From Siphonodentalium dalli (Eukaryota; Mollusca; Scaphopoda; Gadilida; Siphonodentaliidae), in NCBI GenBank assembly GCA_032622095.1, contig CP136067.1:135163990-135227989 (forward strand): a stretch of 64,000 bases of DNA. The letters are read 5' to 3'. The position numbers and the translations under genes are program-made. Of this stretch, positions 11,301 through 25,900 are shown in pieces. The first letter of the stretch is position 1. Each line of letters begins with the position of its first letter. The notes beneath the pieces were generated by a model. That model was not told where the DNA came from, ran no database searches, and was given only the letters and a program-made list of their open reading frames with translations.

Positions 11301-14300
11301 ACGCGGAACCGAAAATAAACGCGGAGTTTAAACTATTCGAAGCAAACAAGGAAAGAACGCCCAATCTGAATTTCTTATTCGAGGCATTAATGAGTGGAAC
11401 ACCCACATCGGTTGAAGCTGAATGTTCCTTTTCGTAGGCTGGCCAGTTTGCGACAAAAATTCGCTCATGTCTTAGTGATCGATCGTTGTGCGATCTCCTT
11501 TTTCTAAGGAAGTACTTCGGCAGCAAAAACAGTTAACTGACTCAATGTGATTATGTGATTAATATCGCGTATTCAACTATTAAAAGTATTCATCAATTTA
11601 GTTATCTATTCTGTAACAGGAACTTGTTGTTACACATTTTAGTTGAGTGTTTACTGTTTAGTTGTTTACGCCGCAAAATTACGCGGTCGGAGACTCGGAA
11701 CTTCGGAAGTTAGGAACTTTGGAAGATGGTATGGTTTTATTTGTTTATTTTGATGAAAATAAGTCTGACATAAGAATATAAAGAATATGTTATGTGCCCT
11801 ACGTGAGTTTCTGTGTCACGAAATATTCAATTGTCAGTCATTCCTGTTGGTCTGTAAATTATACCCGGGAAAATTCCCGGTTCCCGGTTCTGATGACGTT
11901 TTCAGTCCCGGTCCCGGTTCCACAAAATCCGGGAATATATTAAACCCTAATTGTATCCAAGGTAAACACCAACAGCAACGGCGCTCATAATGGGAATGAC
12001 GTATCCAAGGTAAACACCAGCATAGCAACGGCACTCATGCTAGGAATTCCATATCCAAGATAACACACCAGCCCACATGGGGGAGAATGTATTTCAACAA
12101 GTAAAGTAGGTGCTTATTTTTAGTTGTCATTATGCGTGATATAGAAGAAATATTTACAAAATAGTTAATAATAAAATATAAACAGTATATAAATATATAA
12201 ATAAATATATACAAGTACAAATAACAATACACATAGTTAGCTGGCCTACAGCCAGTACTGGGCACGGCTGTCTGGTGTCAACATATTCTGTATTTGTTTT
12301 CTACGCCGATAGACTTCTGAAAAGGAAAGGCCCAGTGTCCCGAAACGGGTATATTTACCCAGTAATTTTCCGCATTGTTCTGGCATAAGATTCTTGAATA
12401 CCAACGTTTTCTTGAAGCCATTCTTTCCATGTAACTGTTATCTTGCCAACCAGTTTTTCAGTGCTGTGTAATTCAAATGCCATAATAAGCCATTCTCCGT
12501 AATCAAGGGAGGCATAGAGAGATACTGAATATGTTTTTTTTTGAGTAATCCATAGCCTGATTTTAAGATTATTCAATGTTGTCAAGGCTTGTAATTTCCA
12601 CATCAGATTGGCCCATTCTAACCATTGTCATTTCACAACAGGCAAACAGATGGAAGAAGAAGGGTTTATCAGTTGTTCCACTGAAGCGTGGCATAGATTG
12701 GGCGTCCTTTGAATACAATGTTTATGCCACCATCTATAATGGCGATGGATCAGTTGTGATTACACACGGCGGGATCGAGAGTGGACAAGGACTCAATACA
12801 AAGGTAGAGCAAATATATTTATCCACCGCTAGCTACCTTTAGTGCCTTTATAACACCTGCCTAATAAAGTTACGTTTATTACTTCAAGGTTAGGTAGCTT
12901 TATTAGGTCAACGTAGCTCTATTAGGTTAGTACTACTTTTATGATGTAAATTTATATGCAAATTGCACAAGTAACTAGGTATGTCAATCGGCCTATATGA
13001 CGTCATTGTGATTTTAAAATATTTTTATCGTCCATCAACTACTGTTATTGATACAAAATTAATAAACGGATATATATTTTAGCTCTAAAACATCAATAAA
13101 TCATCAGAACAAGGTCGGCTTAGAATAACTGTATAAAAAAGCCAAGACACTATTTCGCTCTGATCTACACTTTAGTTTGCCCATTTCATGAATACTAATT
13201 AGTTTGCTTGACCTCATAAATGTAAGGGCGTCATCGAAGTAACGAATGAAAAACTTAGGAAAATGACAGAATTCTCCCACAAAAGGCAAGCTTTGCACAA
13301 TGGATAAATAAAATATGTAGCTAATGCTATTGCTTAAATAGTTTATGTCAGCATCTATTGGACTTGATGGTTTTAACCCTTTGAGTGCCAGGTCGATTTT
13401 TGTATCAACCCATATACCCTGTGCCAATGCATTCTCTTATATATGCGAGTCGACCATAGGTCACCTCGCATATATAAGAGAATGCATTGGCCTAACAATA
13501 TATATATATATTTTTTTTTTTTTGATACAATTTTAATAATTTACTCTTATATCCTTTAACAGACTTATTTTGTAGGTTTAGGGCCGATGAGATCGGCCCC
13601 TAGCACTCAAAGGGTTAAGCGACATCACTAACTACATATTATATATATATTAGTATAGCTGGTAATATCATATCCAGCTTATTATTATTTCGCTGCCTCA
13701 ATCGATCCATTTCCACTAAACATTCAATTTTTATAAATGTTGGTGTTAATTCAGTATATTCCTTTTAAAGACATAATATGGATAATAAAAAAAATACCGG
13801 GCGTTCAATGCTAGTTTGTCAGATTTTACCGAGAGTTCAATTCTGTTGGAGCACCACGATTTGAAATCGGGCTTGTATATCGAGAAAACTCAGGAAACAG
13901 GGGCCAAACGTTAAGCGTGGTTTTCAATGGGATATTGAGGCATCCAAAACATGTCTTTGTTATTAAATACTACATCGTATAGTTTAGTGCTGGGACGGTT
14001 GTCCGGATAACCGGTTACGGTTTGGTTACACGTGTCAACCGGTTGGAGGAGGCCACAACCGGATAACCGTAATATTGATAACGATCGTACTATCATCGTG
14101 GTACTCCGTGTAAATGTTTCCGAAATCATTTACGGAAGTTTAAGTAATGAGAGTAAGCTGCTTAGAAGCGATTTGGACAGTTGATTGTGTATTCATATAC
14201 CCCACAACACATGCCTGTTTGATCACCGGCGGCTTTTCTAGACATGAAAACAACAACTACACTCTTATCTGTGTCAGTCTGTGAATCACTTGCTACACAT

Positions 14301-17300
14301 TCAATGCCAATTTCCTTTGGCGGCCTTACATGACGTTCCGGCTGCACGCGCACCACGGCATACATCAAAGCAATCAAGTCTAGACTTTTACAACGTCATC
14401 AACAGTATGTCTGTTTTCTTGAAACTGCCCCCCCCCCCCCCTTTGTCATTACCGGTATATACCATTAGTTCATCTCAAAGCGATGACAGAAGACCTACAC
14501 AAACGGAAATCGAACGTTTGGGGACATTTAGTCCTAAATTGAAGATGACGAAAAAAAAAGGAAGAAGAAATGGGCGGTATGCATGGCCTGCCGAACGCGA
14601 TTCGTTTATTCTGGATCAACATCCAATATGAAGTCGCACATCCAGAAAACACACAGGCCTACTGGGAGTGGGAAATCAGAGTATATCTAGTGATGTATTC
14701 GATAACTTTAATTCCTAAACACTGGCTGGGGCTTGCGTAATGAATCACAATGATTTAATTTTGTTTATTAAATAATTGAAATAACATTGTATAGCCACTG
14801 TGATTAATATATACCTGCCTATACCCAAACACTAGTAAACATTACTAAACAACAGTATACCTACCTTCAGTATCTTGTTTGGGCTAATCGTGCCCGGGAT
14901 ATACACAAGGGAGGAACTATATTTCGTCACTGAAGGTTTTGCAAGCAAGCGTTGTTTATGCGGTGCGGAACTCCCGTAAACATTGATATACTAGCGCACC
15001 ACTAATATATATTATATTTTAGTTTGTTTGGGCTCAAAACTGAATTAATTTATACACATTTACAACTATTTGATCGCCGTAACGGGAAAGCATTGTACGA
15101 CCAAGACATCGTCATTTGTGATCGCATGTATATCAACGCGGTTAACCTGTTATGGTTAGGTTAATGCCCGTGGTTAACAGGTTAGGAAAAAAACCCAACC
15201 GTCCCAGCACAGCTAGTATAGTTTGAAAAATGTGCTTTTGATCGCAAACGTGACGTGTTTTGAGCACGAAAATAGGAGGTTTAACCTTGATTGACAAGAG
15301 AACTAGACATGACACTGAAACGAAATTAGTACGAAAATGTAGCGGAACATACCCATCATCGAGGCAGATTGGCACCCGGGCTGGAATTTTTACACAATTG
15401 GGGGTAAAGACGAAAATATACGTACCGTAGTCAGTCTGAGGTGAGCGACTTTTGTTTATGGCTGTTTACCGCAAACCAGCGTTCACTTCCGTCCACACAC
15501 AGTGATGTTCATACATGATTTAATCTTATTATCTGAAAACACTAGTGCTCTTCACGGTAAGTGTAATGAAAACAGCTATTTACTGTAACATTTTATGTTT
15601 ACATACAGTGTACATAACACAAATTTCAACACGCCACATCTCGCTATTGGAGGGATATTGATAATGGAAATAAGAATAACGTATATATTTTCTGACTTCG
15701 TCTTGATAATATTGATTACTTTACAGAATTTTATGTTAACCCTATTGTGATGGGAGCTGCGCTGGTGCAGCATTAAAACCCCTGTGCCAGTGCATTCTCT
15801 TATATATATTCTCCCATAGGGAGCATCGCATATATAAGAGAATGCACTGGCTTACGAGGTACTACAATCTGTTCAGGGTCTTGTTGAGGTGTTCTTTAGT
15901 TATGTCCAGGCTTTCCCTGGTTTTATATTGGCAGTTAGCCCTTTGAGGCTTACTCCATTTGGGAGCGCATAATGGTGGGTAAAGTCAACAAATATAAGGA
16001 GAGTCAGCAAGCAATTTTCCTCTCTACCACAGGTCCTCAAGAAGAATAATAACAATCCGAAACTTGTTTCTAGCAAAGGATTATTCATTGTTTGTGATCT
16101 TCGCTGTAGATTAATATCTCCTTAGACTTTTATGTTAATTCGCTTTCAATGAATATTTTGGAACTGAATAGGTGAATGCATTAAAAAATAAAATACCTAT
16201 TTTTAGTAGATAGATATATTTGATTGATGGTTTATTAATGTTTATTACACTCCTATGCGCAATTTCCATTATTCAACGTTGTTAATTAAAAATGGTAATG
16301 TCACTAGTGAATTATGTCATTTCCCGTGACGTCATTGACGTTATGTCGCTTACTGATCCAGACTGAATTTTCGATGGTTGATCTTTCTCCACATTGGGAA
16401 TTTCATGCATTAATTCTATGTTTTTTAATCATATTTGGCTAACCAAATTGATGCAGAAGTGTAATAAATGGAGTAATCAATTAGTTCCGAGAATAACGTT
16501 CAATAATTCACTCGAGGCGAGAGACGTTTGGTAAGAAACTTGTGTGCTAACGCGCACTTGTTTCTAACCGTCGTCTCTCACCTCTTTTGAATTATCTAAC
16601 GTAATTCTCGGAACCAATTGATTACTCTCTATATATAACATTATTTGGTGTCACAGAACAAACAGCATGAACTAACATTTATGCAAATGGACATCGGTAA
16701 AGATGACACTAAAGGTACTATGAACTAGTTTCAGATATATCTAGTTATACATATATGTATATATATCACATAATTAGCCCCTAAACCCAGCCTCATATAT
16801 TTTAGTATATATATTTAGTATTATCGCATTACACAATGTCGTCAGAGTTCAACGCAACTCTATTTTAATGTTAATCTCATATATATTTTGAAGACCTCTG
16901 TTTGTCTGTCTGTATGTTTGTTTGTCTGTCATTTATACAAATCTACGATTCTCGACCGATCGGGACGAAACTTGGTACGTGTGTGTAGTTTGACCAGGCG
17001 GTGGACGTTGTCGTATTGGCGAGCCCATGCGGCGCCCGCTTCGCGCATGCGCAGAAGAGATCTCGGAAATGGGTGGAGCTATCGACTTGAAATTTGCTAT
17101 GTGAATGTATCTTGCCCCGGATACGAATTTTATCGGGTCGCCGAGCCCGTGCGACGCCAGCTTTGCGCATGCGCAGACGAGATCTCGGAAACGGGTGGAG
17201 CTATCGACTTGAAATTTGCTATGTGAATGTATCTTGCCCCGGATACGAATTTTATCGGGTCGCCAAGCCCGTGCGACGCCAGCTTCGCGCATGCACAGAC

Positions 17301-20300
17301 GAGATCTCGGAAACGGGAGAAGCTATCGACTTGAAATTTGCTATGTGAATGTATCTTGCCCCGGATACGAATTTTATCGGGTCGCCAAGCCCGTGCAACG
17401 CCAGCTTCGCGCATGCGCAGACCAGATCTCGGAAACGGGTAGAGTTATCGACTTGAAATTTGGTTTTTGAATAGCCCGGACAACGTCGGGCTCATCGTCT
17501 AGTTAGAATATAATTATGATATTCGACTTATGTTGGGTTATTTTGTGTTGATTGTGAGACAAACATGGGTGATAAGGGTGGTTGAACAATGTTGTCATCA
17601 TGAAAAGACACATTTAAAATGAAGCTATATTTTTTCTTTAAGATGTTTTTACTTCCTCTTTGGTTGTGATAAGGAAATCAATACTAATTTTTTATAACCC
17701 CAGCCGTTTCGAGATCCTTTTTCCTTTCTAAAATGTGGTTATATGATAAAATGGATCTCATGTTCATTACAATTCTATACAAAATTTATTAACCTTGTGT
17801 ACAAAATTTTATTAGATCCAAGCTTTTTAGAGCACTCAGTTAATAAATTTTGTGTAGAATTGCGACTCATTAGAGATCCTCTATGTATATCATATTATAA
17901 TAATATTAATTATTATAAATATTATATAAATATTATAATATATTATTATAAAAATTATAATATATTATTATAAAAATTATATAAATATTATATAATTACT
18001 GTGTGAATGTTATATAAATATATTTATCCCGCAGGGTCGTAACACAACAAAGACAGGTCTGCCTGATTGACTACCTTTATTTAATGAATTATTAATCAAA
18101 AAGGTAGTCGTGAAATTATTGGTAGGATGTTCACTGTCCAGTTATCCATTTTTTGCTTTGCGTCTTCCTTTTTTGGGCCACAATCCGCCATGGCCACAAG
18201 CAAACAAGCGGAGTCCGTGGGAACCCGGACCTGAAACGAGACACTAGACCCCCTGGTTAGTGATGTCTGCTGGTCAGTGCCAAGCGAATGCCGCAGGATC
18301 ACAAAATAAACAAACAAACAAAAAAAGGGGGAGGGTGGGGGGGTTAATTTCAAACAAAAACATACTTTCCCCAATTTTCGAATCTTACGAAAAGACCTTG
18401 GCCCTCTCACGACTTGATCACGTGCCTCCGGCGATATAGTTCCGCTCTCCCGATTTACTGAGAACGATCAGCGCCCTGGTTATATATTACCCTGATGCTG
18501 CTGAGAGTTTTTGGTAACATTGCGAATAAATTACCAGGCAGATGTTTACTTATTAAATCTTATTAATGATCATACAGTACTGCATGTTAATCCCACCAAT
18601 GGAATTTGTGTATCGATCCGCATGATCCATCAAATCTTTATTTAGCAACTGACCCAATCGGGCACATGATCTTGTTTTGGTTCTATTCTTAGTTTTGGTA
18701 AACAACTGCAAACGTGTCTCTCTAGCTGTCATGTTTTAGCGACCCGACGGGATAAATGCAGTCGCTGTGCGATGCTCGTTATATCTATGATATCGATAAC
18801 AAATAAATGTTCATCTATTTATTGACCAGTACACATTTTACTTAATAATTTCATTTCTTTTCTTATAAATGCATGTCCACTTAGTCGTTTCTGTATCCCA
18901 GTATTTTCAATGATTAAATGTTTGTAAAATATTTCAAGGGTAGGGAACTGCCAATAGTAAAGGCTGTATATATTTTTCTCACAATTCTTTCATAATAATA
19001 CACTAAATTATGAAGTCAAAGAAGTCTGTTTTCTATTGCTATTTCAGGTTGCTCAAGTTAGTGCATATGAGTTGAAAATCCCGCTCGACTTGATCCGAGT
19101 AACTGCCACAAATACACTGACATCAGCCAACAGCAGCTCGACGGGTGGTAGTGTGACCTCTGAACTCTGTTCTGCAGTGAGTACATGTCATGTAGAACGG
19201 CATTTAATTACAGCTTTAATTAAAACCTTCAGTATCATTTTGCTCTGGTCATTTATTTCTTCCCGATCACTCACTCGCCTTTGAAATGGAGTGCACTATT
19301 GTAGATTCAGTAATGCCCTAAATAATCAACTCCTTAACCACAGCAGAATTATGGGTAACTTTTCAGGATTTAGTCGGAAATATGGCTTATTGCCATTCAT
19401 CGGAAAGCTCTCACTGATTTAGTCGGAAATATGGCTTGTTTCCATTCATCGGAAAGCTCTCAGTGAGAGCTTTCCGATGAATGGCAATAAGCCATATTTC
19501 CGACTAAATCCTGAAAAGTTACCCATAATTACTGTAAGCTCCAACATTGGGCCTTTTTTTTTAAAGCATGACTCCCTCTTCTTAGAAACTCACCGAAGGT
19601 GTGTTGCTGATGCCAAGTGAAGGGAACATTATTAAGACTTATTCTGGATCACAGATTATCTGTAACAATTATAGTTGGTCACAATAGGGCTGAAACAGTT
19701 ACAGGATTTTTATGACTGGTTAACCACGGTCATGCAGGCCTACATTGACATATACACAAAAAATTATTCAATTTAAGTCAAACAAAGGCCAACATAAATG
19801 GACAGCAAACGCCAAAATTGTTGCTAAACCTTGATGATTTCCTTACTGTGCAAATGCGCGGAGTTCCGAATGAAACTCGGGTGGTTTTGATTATCTCCCT
19901 TGCAGTGAAATATACCTTCCATGCATATAAGAGGACATGGGTAGGTAGTAATTTCCGATCTGCAATTTTTCATCTTCGCTGTGCAGAGATCAGTCTACAT
20001 AATTATTGATAATACTGTCCCTATTATTTATAGCAGGCTAGCAACACATGGTGCCCAGTCAGCATATTTCACTTGTCCATACATTTTCCAGTTTGCGCGG
20101 GCACCGAAATTGACACATGTCTTGACGCTCAGACAAATGTCATGTTGTTAGGTACACTGTCATTAGGATGTCTCAAATATCAAAGACCCCCACTGGAGAA
20201 AAAAAATGTTGCAACAGTACCGACTTGATACACCACGTTATCATAATTATTCTCCAATTTTCATTGTCATAAAATGTCCCAGACAGTTCACTTTGACTGA

Positions 20301-22917
20301 GGTGTGTTAACCCTTAGGATCCCAACATTTTGCTACATGTATCTGACTAAATCACATGAAACCCCTATAATATCATTGGAAAATCCATTACATATTTTCT
20401 TATCTGTCACTAGTGGCTAATAGCAAATAGTCCAAGCGGTAATCACTTTCATTGTATACCTGCGCGTGGCATAATTTTGATTCCGTACCATTCTGTGAAT
20501 TACTATTGAAAACTGATTATTTGTTTTGATTAAAATTATAGTATTGACAAATGTTACCAATAAATAACCCAATAGACGTCAAATAAAGACGAAACTAAAA
20601 GGGACTATATTTCGTTGCGCGCGTAGCGCAGTACTGACGTATAGTGGTGAAGCATCTGAGCCAACACCAGAATTGTATACAGTTTGCGTGTTCTCTACAG
20701 GGCTGATGTTGTTAAAAAGGCATAAAGCTTTAGTTTTTTTCATGTGATATACAAGATCTTCAACTCGTTATGTTGTGTTTTAAGATTTTATGAAACTCGT
20801 TTCATAAATTTGATTCACAACTCGTCTACGAATCAAATTTATCAAACTCGTTTCATAAAATCTTATATCCCAACATAACTCATTGGAGATCCTCTATATA
20901 TCTGACTTGCCTAACGAATGTCTTCAAACTTTTCCATTATAACTGTAAAACCTTAATCGAACAACAGTTATTTCATATATAATTATGATGTAAGTTTCAG
21001 TGCTGGAGGAAATGACATGGATATGAAGATTTGATTTTCTTGCGCAAGCCTTGAAATAGGGTGTCTGTCATTTGCAGAATGAGGTCCCCAGAGGGTGAAT
21101 TTAGTGATGCTACCCCGCATAGCGGGCTAGCATCACCAAATTCACCATCTGGGAACCTCATTCTGCTGAGGTGTAAGCAGAATGAGGTCCCCAGAGGGTG
21201 AATTTGGTGATGCGGGTGAATTTGGTGATGCTAGCCCGCTATGCGGGGTAGCATCACTAAATTCACCCTCTGGGGACCTCATTCTGCAAATGACAGACAC
21301 CCTATTTCAAAGCTTTCTTGCGGCATTTTATTAAAGATTCATTATCTGAATTAACGCTCCTAAATTACTATTTCTTTGGCTTTGGGGGTAAAAAATATTT
21401 GATTCGAATCGAGGAACCCACCCATCAAAGCTCAGTGTGATCAGATATAAATTTTTAAAGTTTGTTATTTCTCAGACAAAATTGCGGATGAGGATGGATA
21501 ACTCTAAAATCGAGTGGTAATAATGCCAAATTTTGTGATACTCAAAAAGTGATAATACGGCCATATTTCGTTGAACAAAATATTGATAAATAACACGTTT
21601 TGTGAAATTTGATACCATAGTTGACAGCGGTTAGCATTATTTTGTTGCAATTAATCAATTCTGATAACAAAAGCGTATTTTGAAGAAATGTTGTTGTTTT
21701 GTTGTATCTTGATGAAATGGGGACCGTCTTATCAGATTGAGTACCTTTATAGTGATGTGAAACAATCCAGTAGGGTGATCAGATAGAAATGGAAAATAAT
21801 CCTCTTCACAGTTCTTAACTCTTTCACTGCCATGCAGCACCACAGACACATACATGTACATGTACATGTAGCATATTGCTGATAAATACATATGGATTGG
21901 GTATTTCTCAATAACGTTTGTATCTGCCGAGCTATTTTCATGAAACTTGGTATGCCTGTAGGTATTGGTCTGGGGAATGGAATACACGCCCCAGTCCACC
22001 ATTGTCATGTGACCACGACCACAAACCACAAAATGGCCGCCACCCCCCAAAATATAAGAAAATTTCAGTATTTCTCAATAACTTTTGTATTTGTAGAGAT
22101 ATTTTCATAATATTTGGTATGTAAGTAGGTATCAGTATTGGGAATAGAAAATATGTTCTAGTCCGCCAGTGTCACATTTCACCGGGAGTTTCCCGTTACA
22201 AAATTGATTACATCACGTACACTGTTTTCACATAATAATATAGAGTTACTTTCCATGGATTGATGTTACGGGACGAAGGTGTCAGGATTCGACTCAAGTC
22301 GCGATCGGCAGAGGATGGGTAATTCGACTCACGATCGGCAGTGAAAGAGTTAATATTAATTAAGTGCAGTGACTGTCGATGGTGAAATCGTTTTCGTTAG
22401 TTTATCATCGATAGATGCGTCCCGAAAGGAGTAGTAAGTATTTACAATTGAGCGTAGTTCAGACAATATTTTCTATGGAGTGGTACGGTCGATTTGCTTG
22501 AGATTTTTGGTGATGTTAGTAGAATGCTACATTTCACCAGTTGGCATAGCACCTGAATACTAACTTATCAGATTCACGCACCCGAACAACTGGGGCGCCG
22601 GAAGAGGGGGCAGCTGACCCCCCTGCCCTTGACCAAGGGCGGCGAGCGGGGGCAGGACTTGCCCTTTTTCTGGAGACAGAAAATGCTTTTTGTGTGTTTA
22701 ATCTCGTGTTTTTATAGCAAAATGTGACTTATTTGGTCCAAATACCACCAATTTCACAAGGAATATTTATTTTTTGTCAATTTTATCACAAAACGGCCAT
22801 AAAAACTGACAAATACCATTAAAATAGGGATTTTTGCCACAATGAATTTATGGTTATTTTCCCGAGTTTGCGGAGAAAATGCCCCTTTTTTGCGGAAAAG
22901 TGCCCTTTTTGTAGGCT

Positions 22918-22961
<44 letters not shown>

Positions 22962-25900
22962 TGCCCTTGGATGCTTCCGGCGCCCCTGCCGAACAAGTCC
23001 GTAATATATCTTTAAGTTATGCATTAATTTTCCTTCCTCAATCAGGGTGCTATCGAGTGCTGTAAGAAACTAAATGAAGCCATCCAGCCGGTGAGAACTA
23101 AGTATCCTGACTTACAGTGGAAGGAACTCATACAGAAATGCTACTCCGAGAAAGTCGATCTCACTGCTCGCTACATGTGAGTTACAAGCCTGCAAATAGT
23201 GGGTCTGTCATTTGCAGAATGAGGTCCCCAGAGGGTGAATTTGGTGATGCTATCCCGCACAGTGGGCTAGCATCTCCAAATTCACCTTCTGGTGACCTCA
23301 TTCTGCTTAGGCCTCATCTTCTAGGAAGTATCTATAGTCTCAAATTAACATTGTTTTTAGTTACTTTTTCCCTTCTGGGAAGTTTCTATATCCTCTAATT
23401 TGCAGAAGATCGAACGCATAATCGGGTGACTAACAAGTGAACACCACCAACTTCAACTGGGGAAGTTTAATCTGATCCTAGGTCTCCCATAGCAGTTGAG
23501 GCCTAAGCAGAATGATGTCCCCAGAGGGTGAATTTAGTGAGGCTAGCCCACTGTACATATTTTCTGATGCACATGATGTCGAACTCGTGTTATATTATTG
23601 ATCAAATAATAGGGACACATTCCAGCATTACCCAGCCTGATTATAGTGTGTCTGTCATTTTCAGAATGAGGTCCCCAGACGGTGAATTTAGTGATGCTAT
23701 CCCGCATAGCATCACTAAATTCACCCTCTGGGGACCTCATTTTGCTTAGGCCTCATCTTCTCTGGAAACTTTCTTTGTTATAAAATTTCTATAGAAACTT
23801 TTTTAGTTGTGACCTCATTCTGCAAATGACAGGCACACTATAATCACGCTTGAGTATAACAGTTATTTCATGACCTCCACTGAGATTGTACTCATAATAT
23901 ACAGTAATGTCCTAAATAATCGACTCCTCAACCACAGCAGAATTATGGGTAATTTTTCAGGATTTAGTCGGAAATATTGCTTATTGCCATTCATCGGAAA
24001 GCTCTCAGTGAGAGCTTTCCGATGAATGGCAACAAGCCATATTTCCGACTAAATCCTGAAAAGTTACCCATAATTCTGCTGTGGTTAAGGAGTCGATTAT
24101 TTAGGGCATTACTGTATTATTACTTTTGCAGGCTACGGCCAGAGGATAGATATATATTCCAGTATAACACATATGGTGTGACAGCCACGGAGGTTGAACT
24201 GGACGTGTTAACAGGAGAACATCAGATTACAAGAGTCGACATTCTCTATGATTGTGGCGAGAGGTAAGGTTTAAAGATCTGGAGGATGTTGATGGTGGGT
24301 AAAACCACCATAAACGGAAAGAATACTAAAATAAAGACAGGCTTTGTTCTTAAACGAATCGTAAAAATATCTCGTAAATAGCATGTTATTGTCAACTCAT
24401 ACATTGTGTAAACAAAGAAGACAGTCTGTTACAGAAGCTTTGTATATAAACTAACATTCGGAACCAGCCAAAGTCCAAAGAAGATTTTCCTCTTTTACTC
24501 TATTGTCTATAGAGTGCACTGTGGAAGGTGGAGATCAAAGTCATGGTGGCATGCACAGCAGTCTCATTCAAATCACACCAAGTCTCCTTTTAATCGACCC
24601 ATACTGCCCGCTGTGACTTCAAAATCCAGCTACTGTACGTTACTTCATAGTTGGAGAATGATCAGACAGAAAACGTGTACCTAACTTCATTTTTAGTCCC
24701 CTCCTCACTGAAACTAACCCCAACCACTGGGGAGAAACAAGAACAACTTTTAGCGGATTATTCTCTTCTTTTATATATTTTAGCTTGAATGCTGAGATAG
24801 ACGTTGGACAGGTAGAGGGTGCGTTTGTAATGGGACTTGGTTATTATTTGCTAGAGAAGACTGTCTATGATAAAGAGTCTGGTGAACTGTTATCAAATCG
24901 GACATGGGTATGTTATATAAAGTGTGAACTGTTATCAAATCAGACATGGGTATGTTATATAAATTGGACATGGGTATGTTATATAAAGTGTGAACTGTTA
25001 TCAAATCAGACATGGGTATGTTATTTAAAGTGTGATTATCAAATCGGACATGGGTATGTCATATAAATTGGAAATGGGTATGTTATATAAATCTGACATG
25101 GGAATGTTATATAAATCTGACATGGGTATGTTATATAAAGTGTGAACTGTTATCAAATCAGGCATGGGTATGTTATATAAAGTGTGAAATGTTATCAAAT
25201 CAGACATGGGTATGTTATATAAATTGGACATGGGTATGTTATATAAAGTGTGAACTGTTATCAAATCAGACATGGGTATGTTATTTAAAGTGTGATTATC
25301 AAATCGGACATGGGTATGTTATATAAATCAGACATGGGTATGTCATATAAATTGGAAATGGGTATGTTATATAAATCTGACATGGGAATGTTATATAAAT
25401 CTGACATGGGTATGTTATATAAATTGGGTATGTTATATAAATTAGACATGGGTATGTTATATAAATCAGGTTTGTTATATAAATCATACATCGGTATGTT
25501 ACATAAAGTAGAATATAATCCCCCATCATAAAATAAAAAATAGTTAATATACCTTTCTATGATAAATGTACTCTCCCACTCAGTTTGAACGATCTATTTT
25601 TCATTTGGAGGGACGTTCAGGTAATAAAAACGGACAAAAAACAAATAATACAAGAGCAGAATGATTCCTATTTATAGGTCGGAAATGTTCAGATAATAAG
25701 TTCAACAAACGACCTAAAGTCTTTTGTAGACTTATTGTCTAAACATTTCCAAAGGGAACTACTCATCAATGAGTATTTAGTATAGAAAGGGAATCAAGAC
25801 CTTTGAACTTCAAAGGCCTTTATTCCTTTTCCATACTTTTCTATATACAATGTATTGCAATACAATACTTTAGACATGTAATTGCCCTATCCCAGCTTTG

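Larger units (their letters stand above)
8701..12085 (+). repeat. 48-50-bp tandem repeat interrupted by the hAT element
   Basis: The unit GTATCCAAGGTAAACACCAA followed by (C/T)ATAGCAACGGCACTCATG appears near 8705, 8755, 11953, 12001 and 12051, at spacings of 48-50 bp on either side of the transposon. The hAT target duplication ATTGTATC overlaps the start of a unit. Confidence 0.6.
21755..23014 (+). repeat. Repeat F, copy 1, split by two younger elements
   Basis: F segments at 21755-21818, 22350-22589 and 22997-23014 match the uninterrupted copy at 51781-52165 (TGTGAAAC, CGATAGATGCGTCCCGAA, AGTAGTAAGTATTTACAATT, CGCACCCGAACAA). A TTAA element and a hAT-type MITE interrupt it. The end lies 31 bases before exon E. 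Confidence 0.75.

Noticed and set aside
16888-17470. Several ORFs on both strands
   Set aside because: All are frames of the 122-bp units inside a Helitron.
22754-23065. Glycine- and proline-rich ORFs
   Set aside because: They arise from the poly-C tract of a hAT-type MITE.
24780-25531. YNIPMSDL-type repeat proteins on the minus strand
   Set aside because: They are the antisense of the donor-derived minisatellite; no non-repeat part or splice support.
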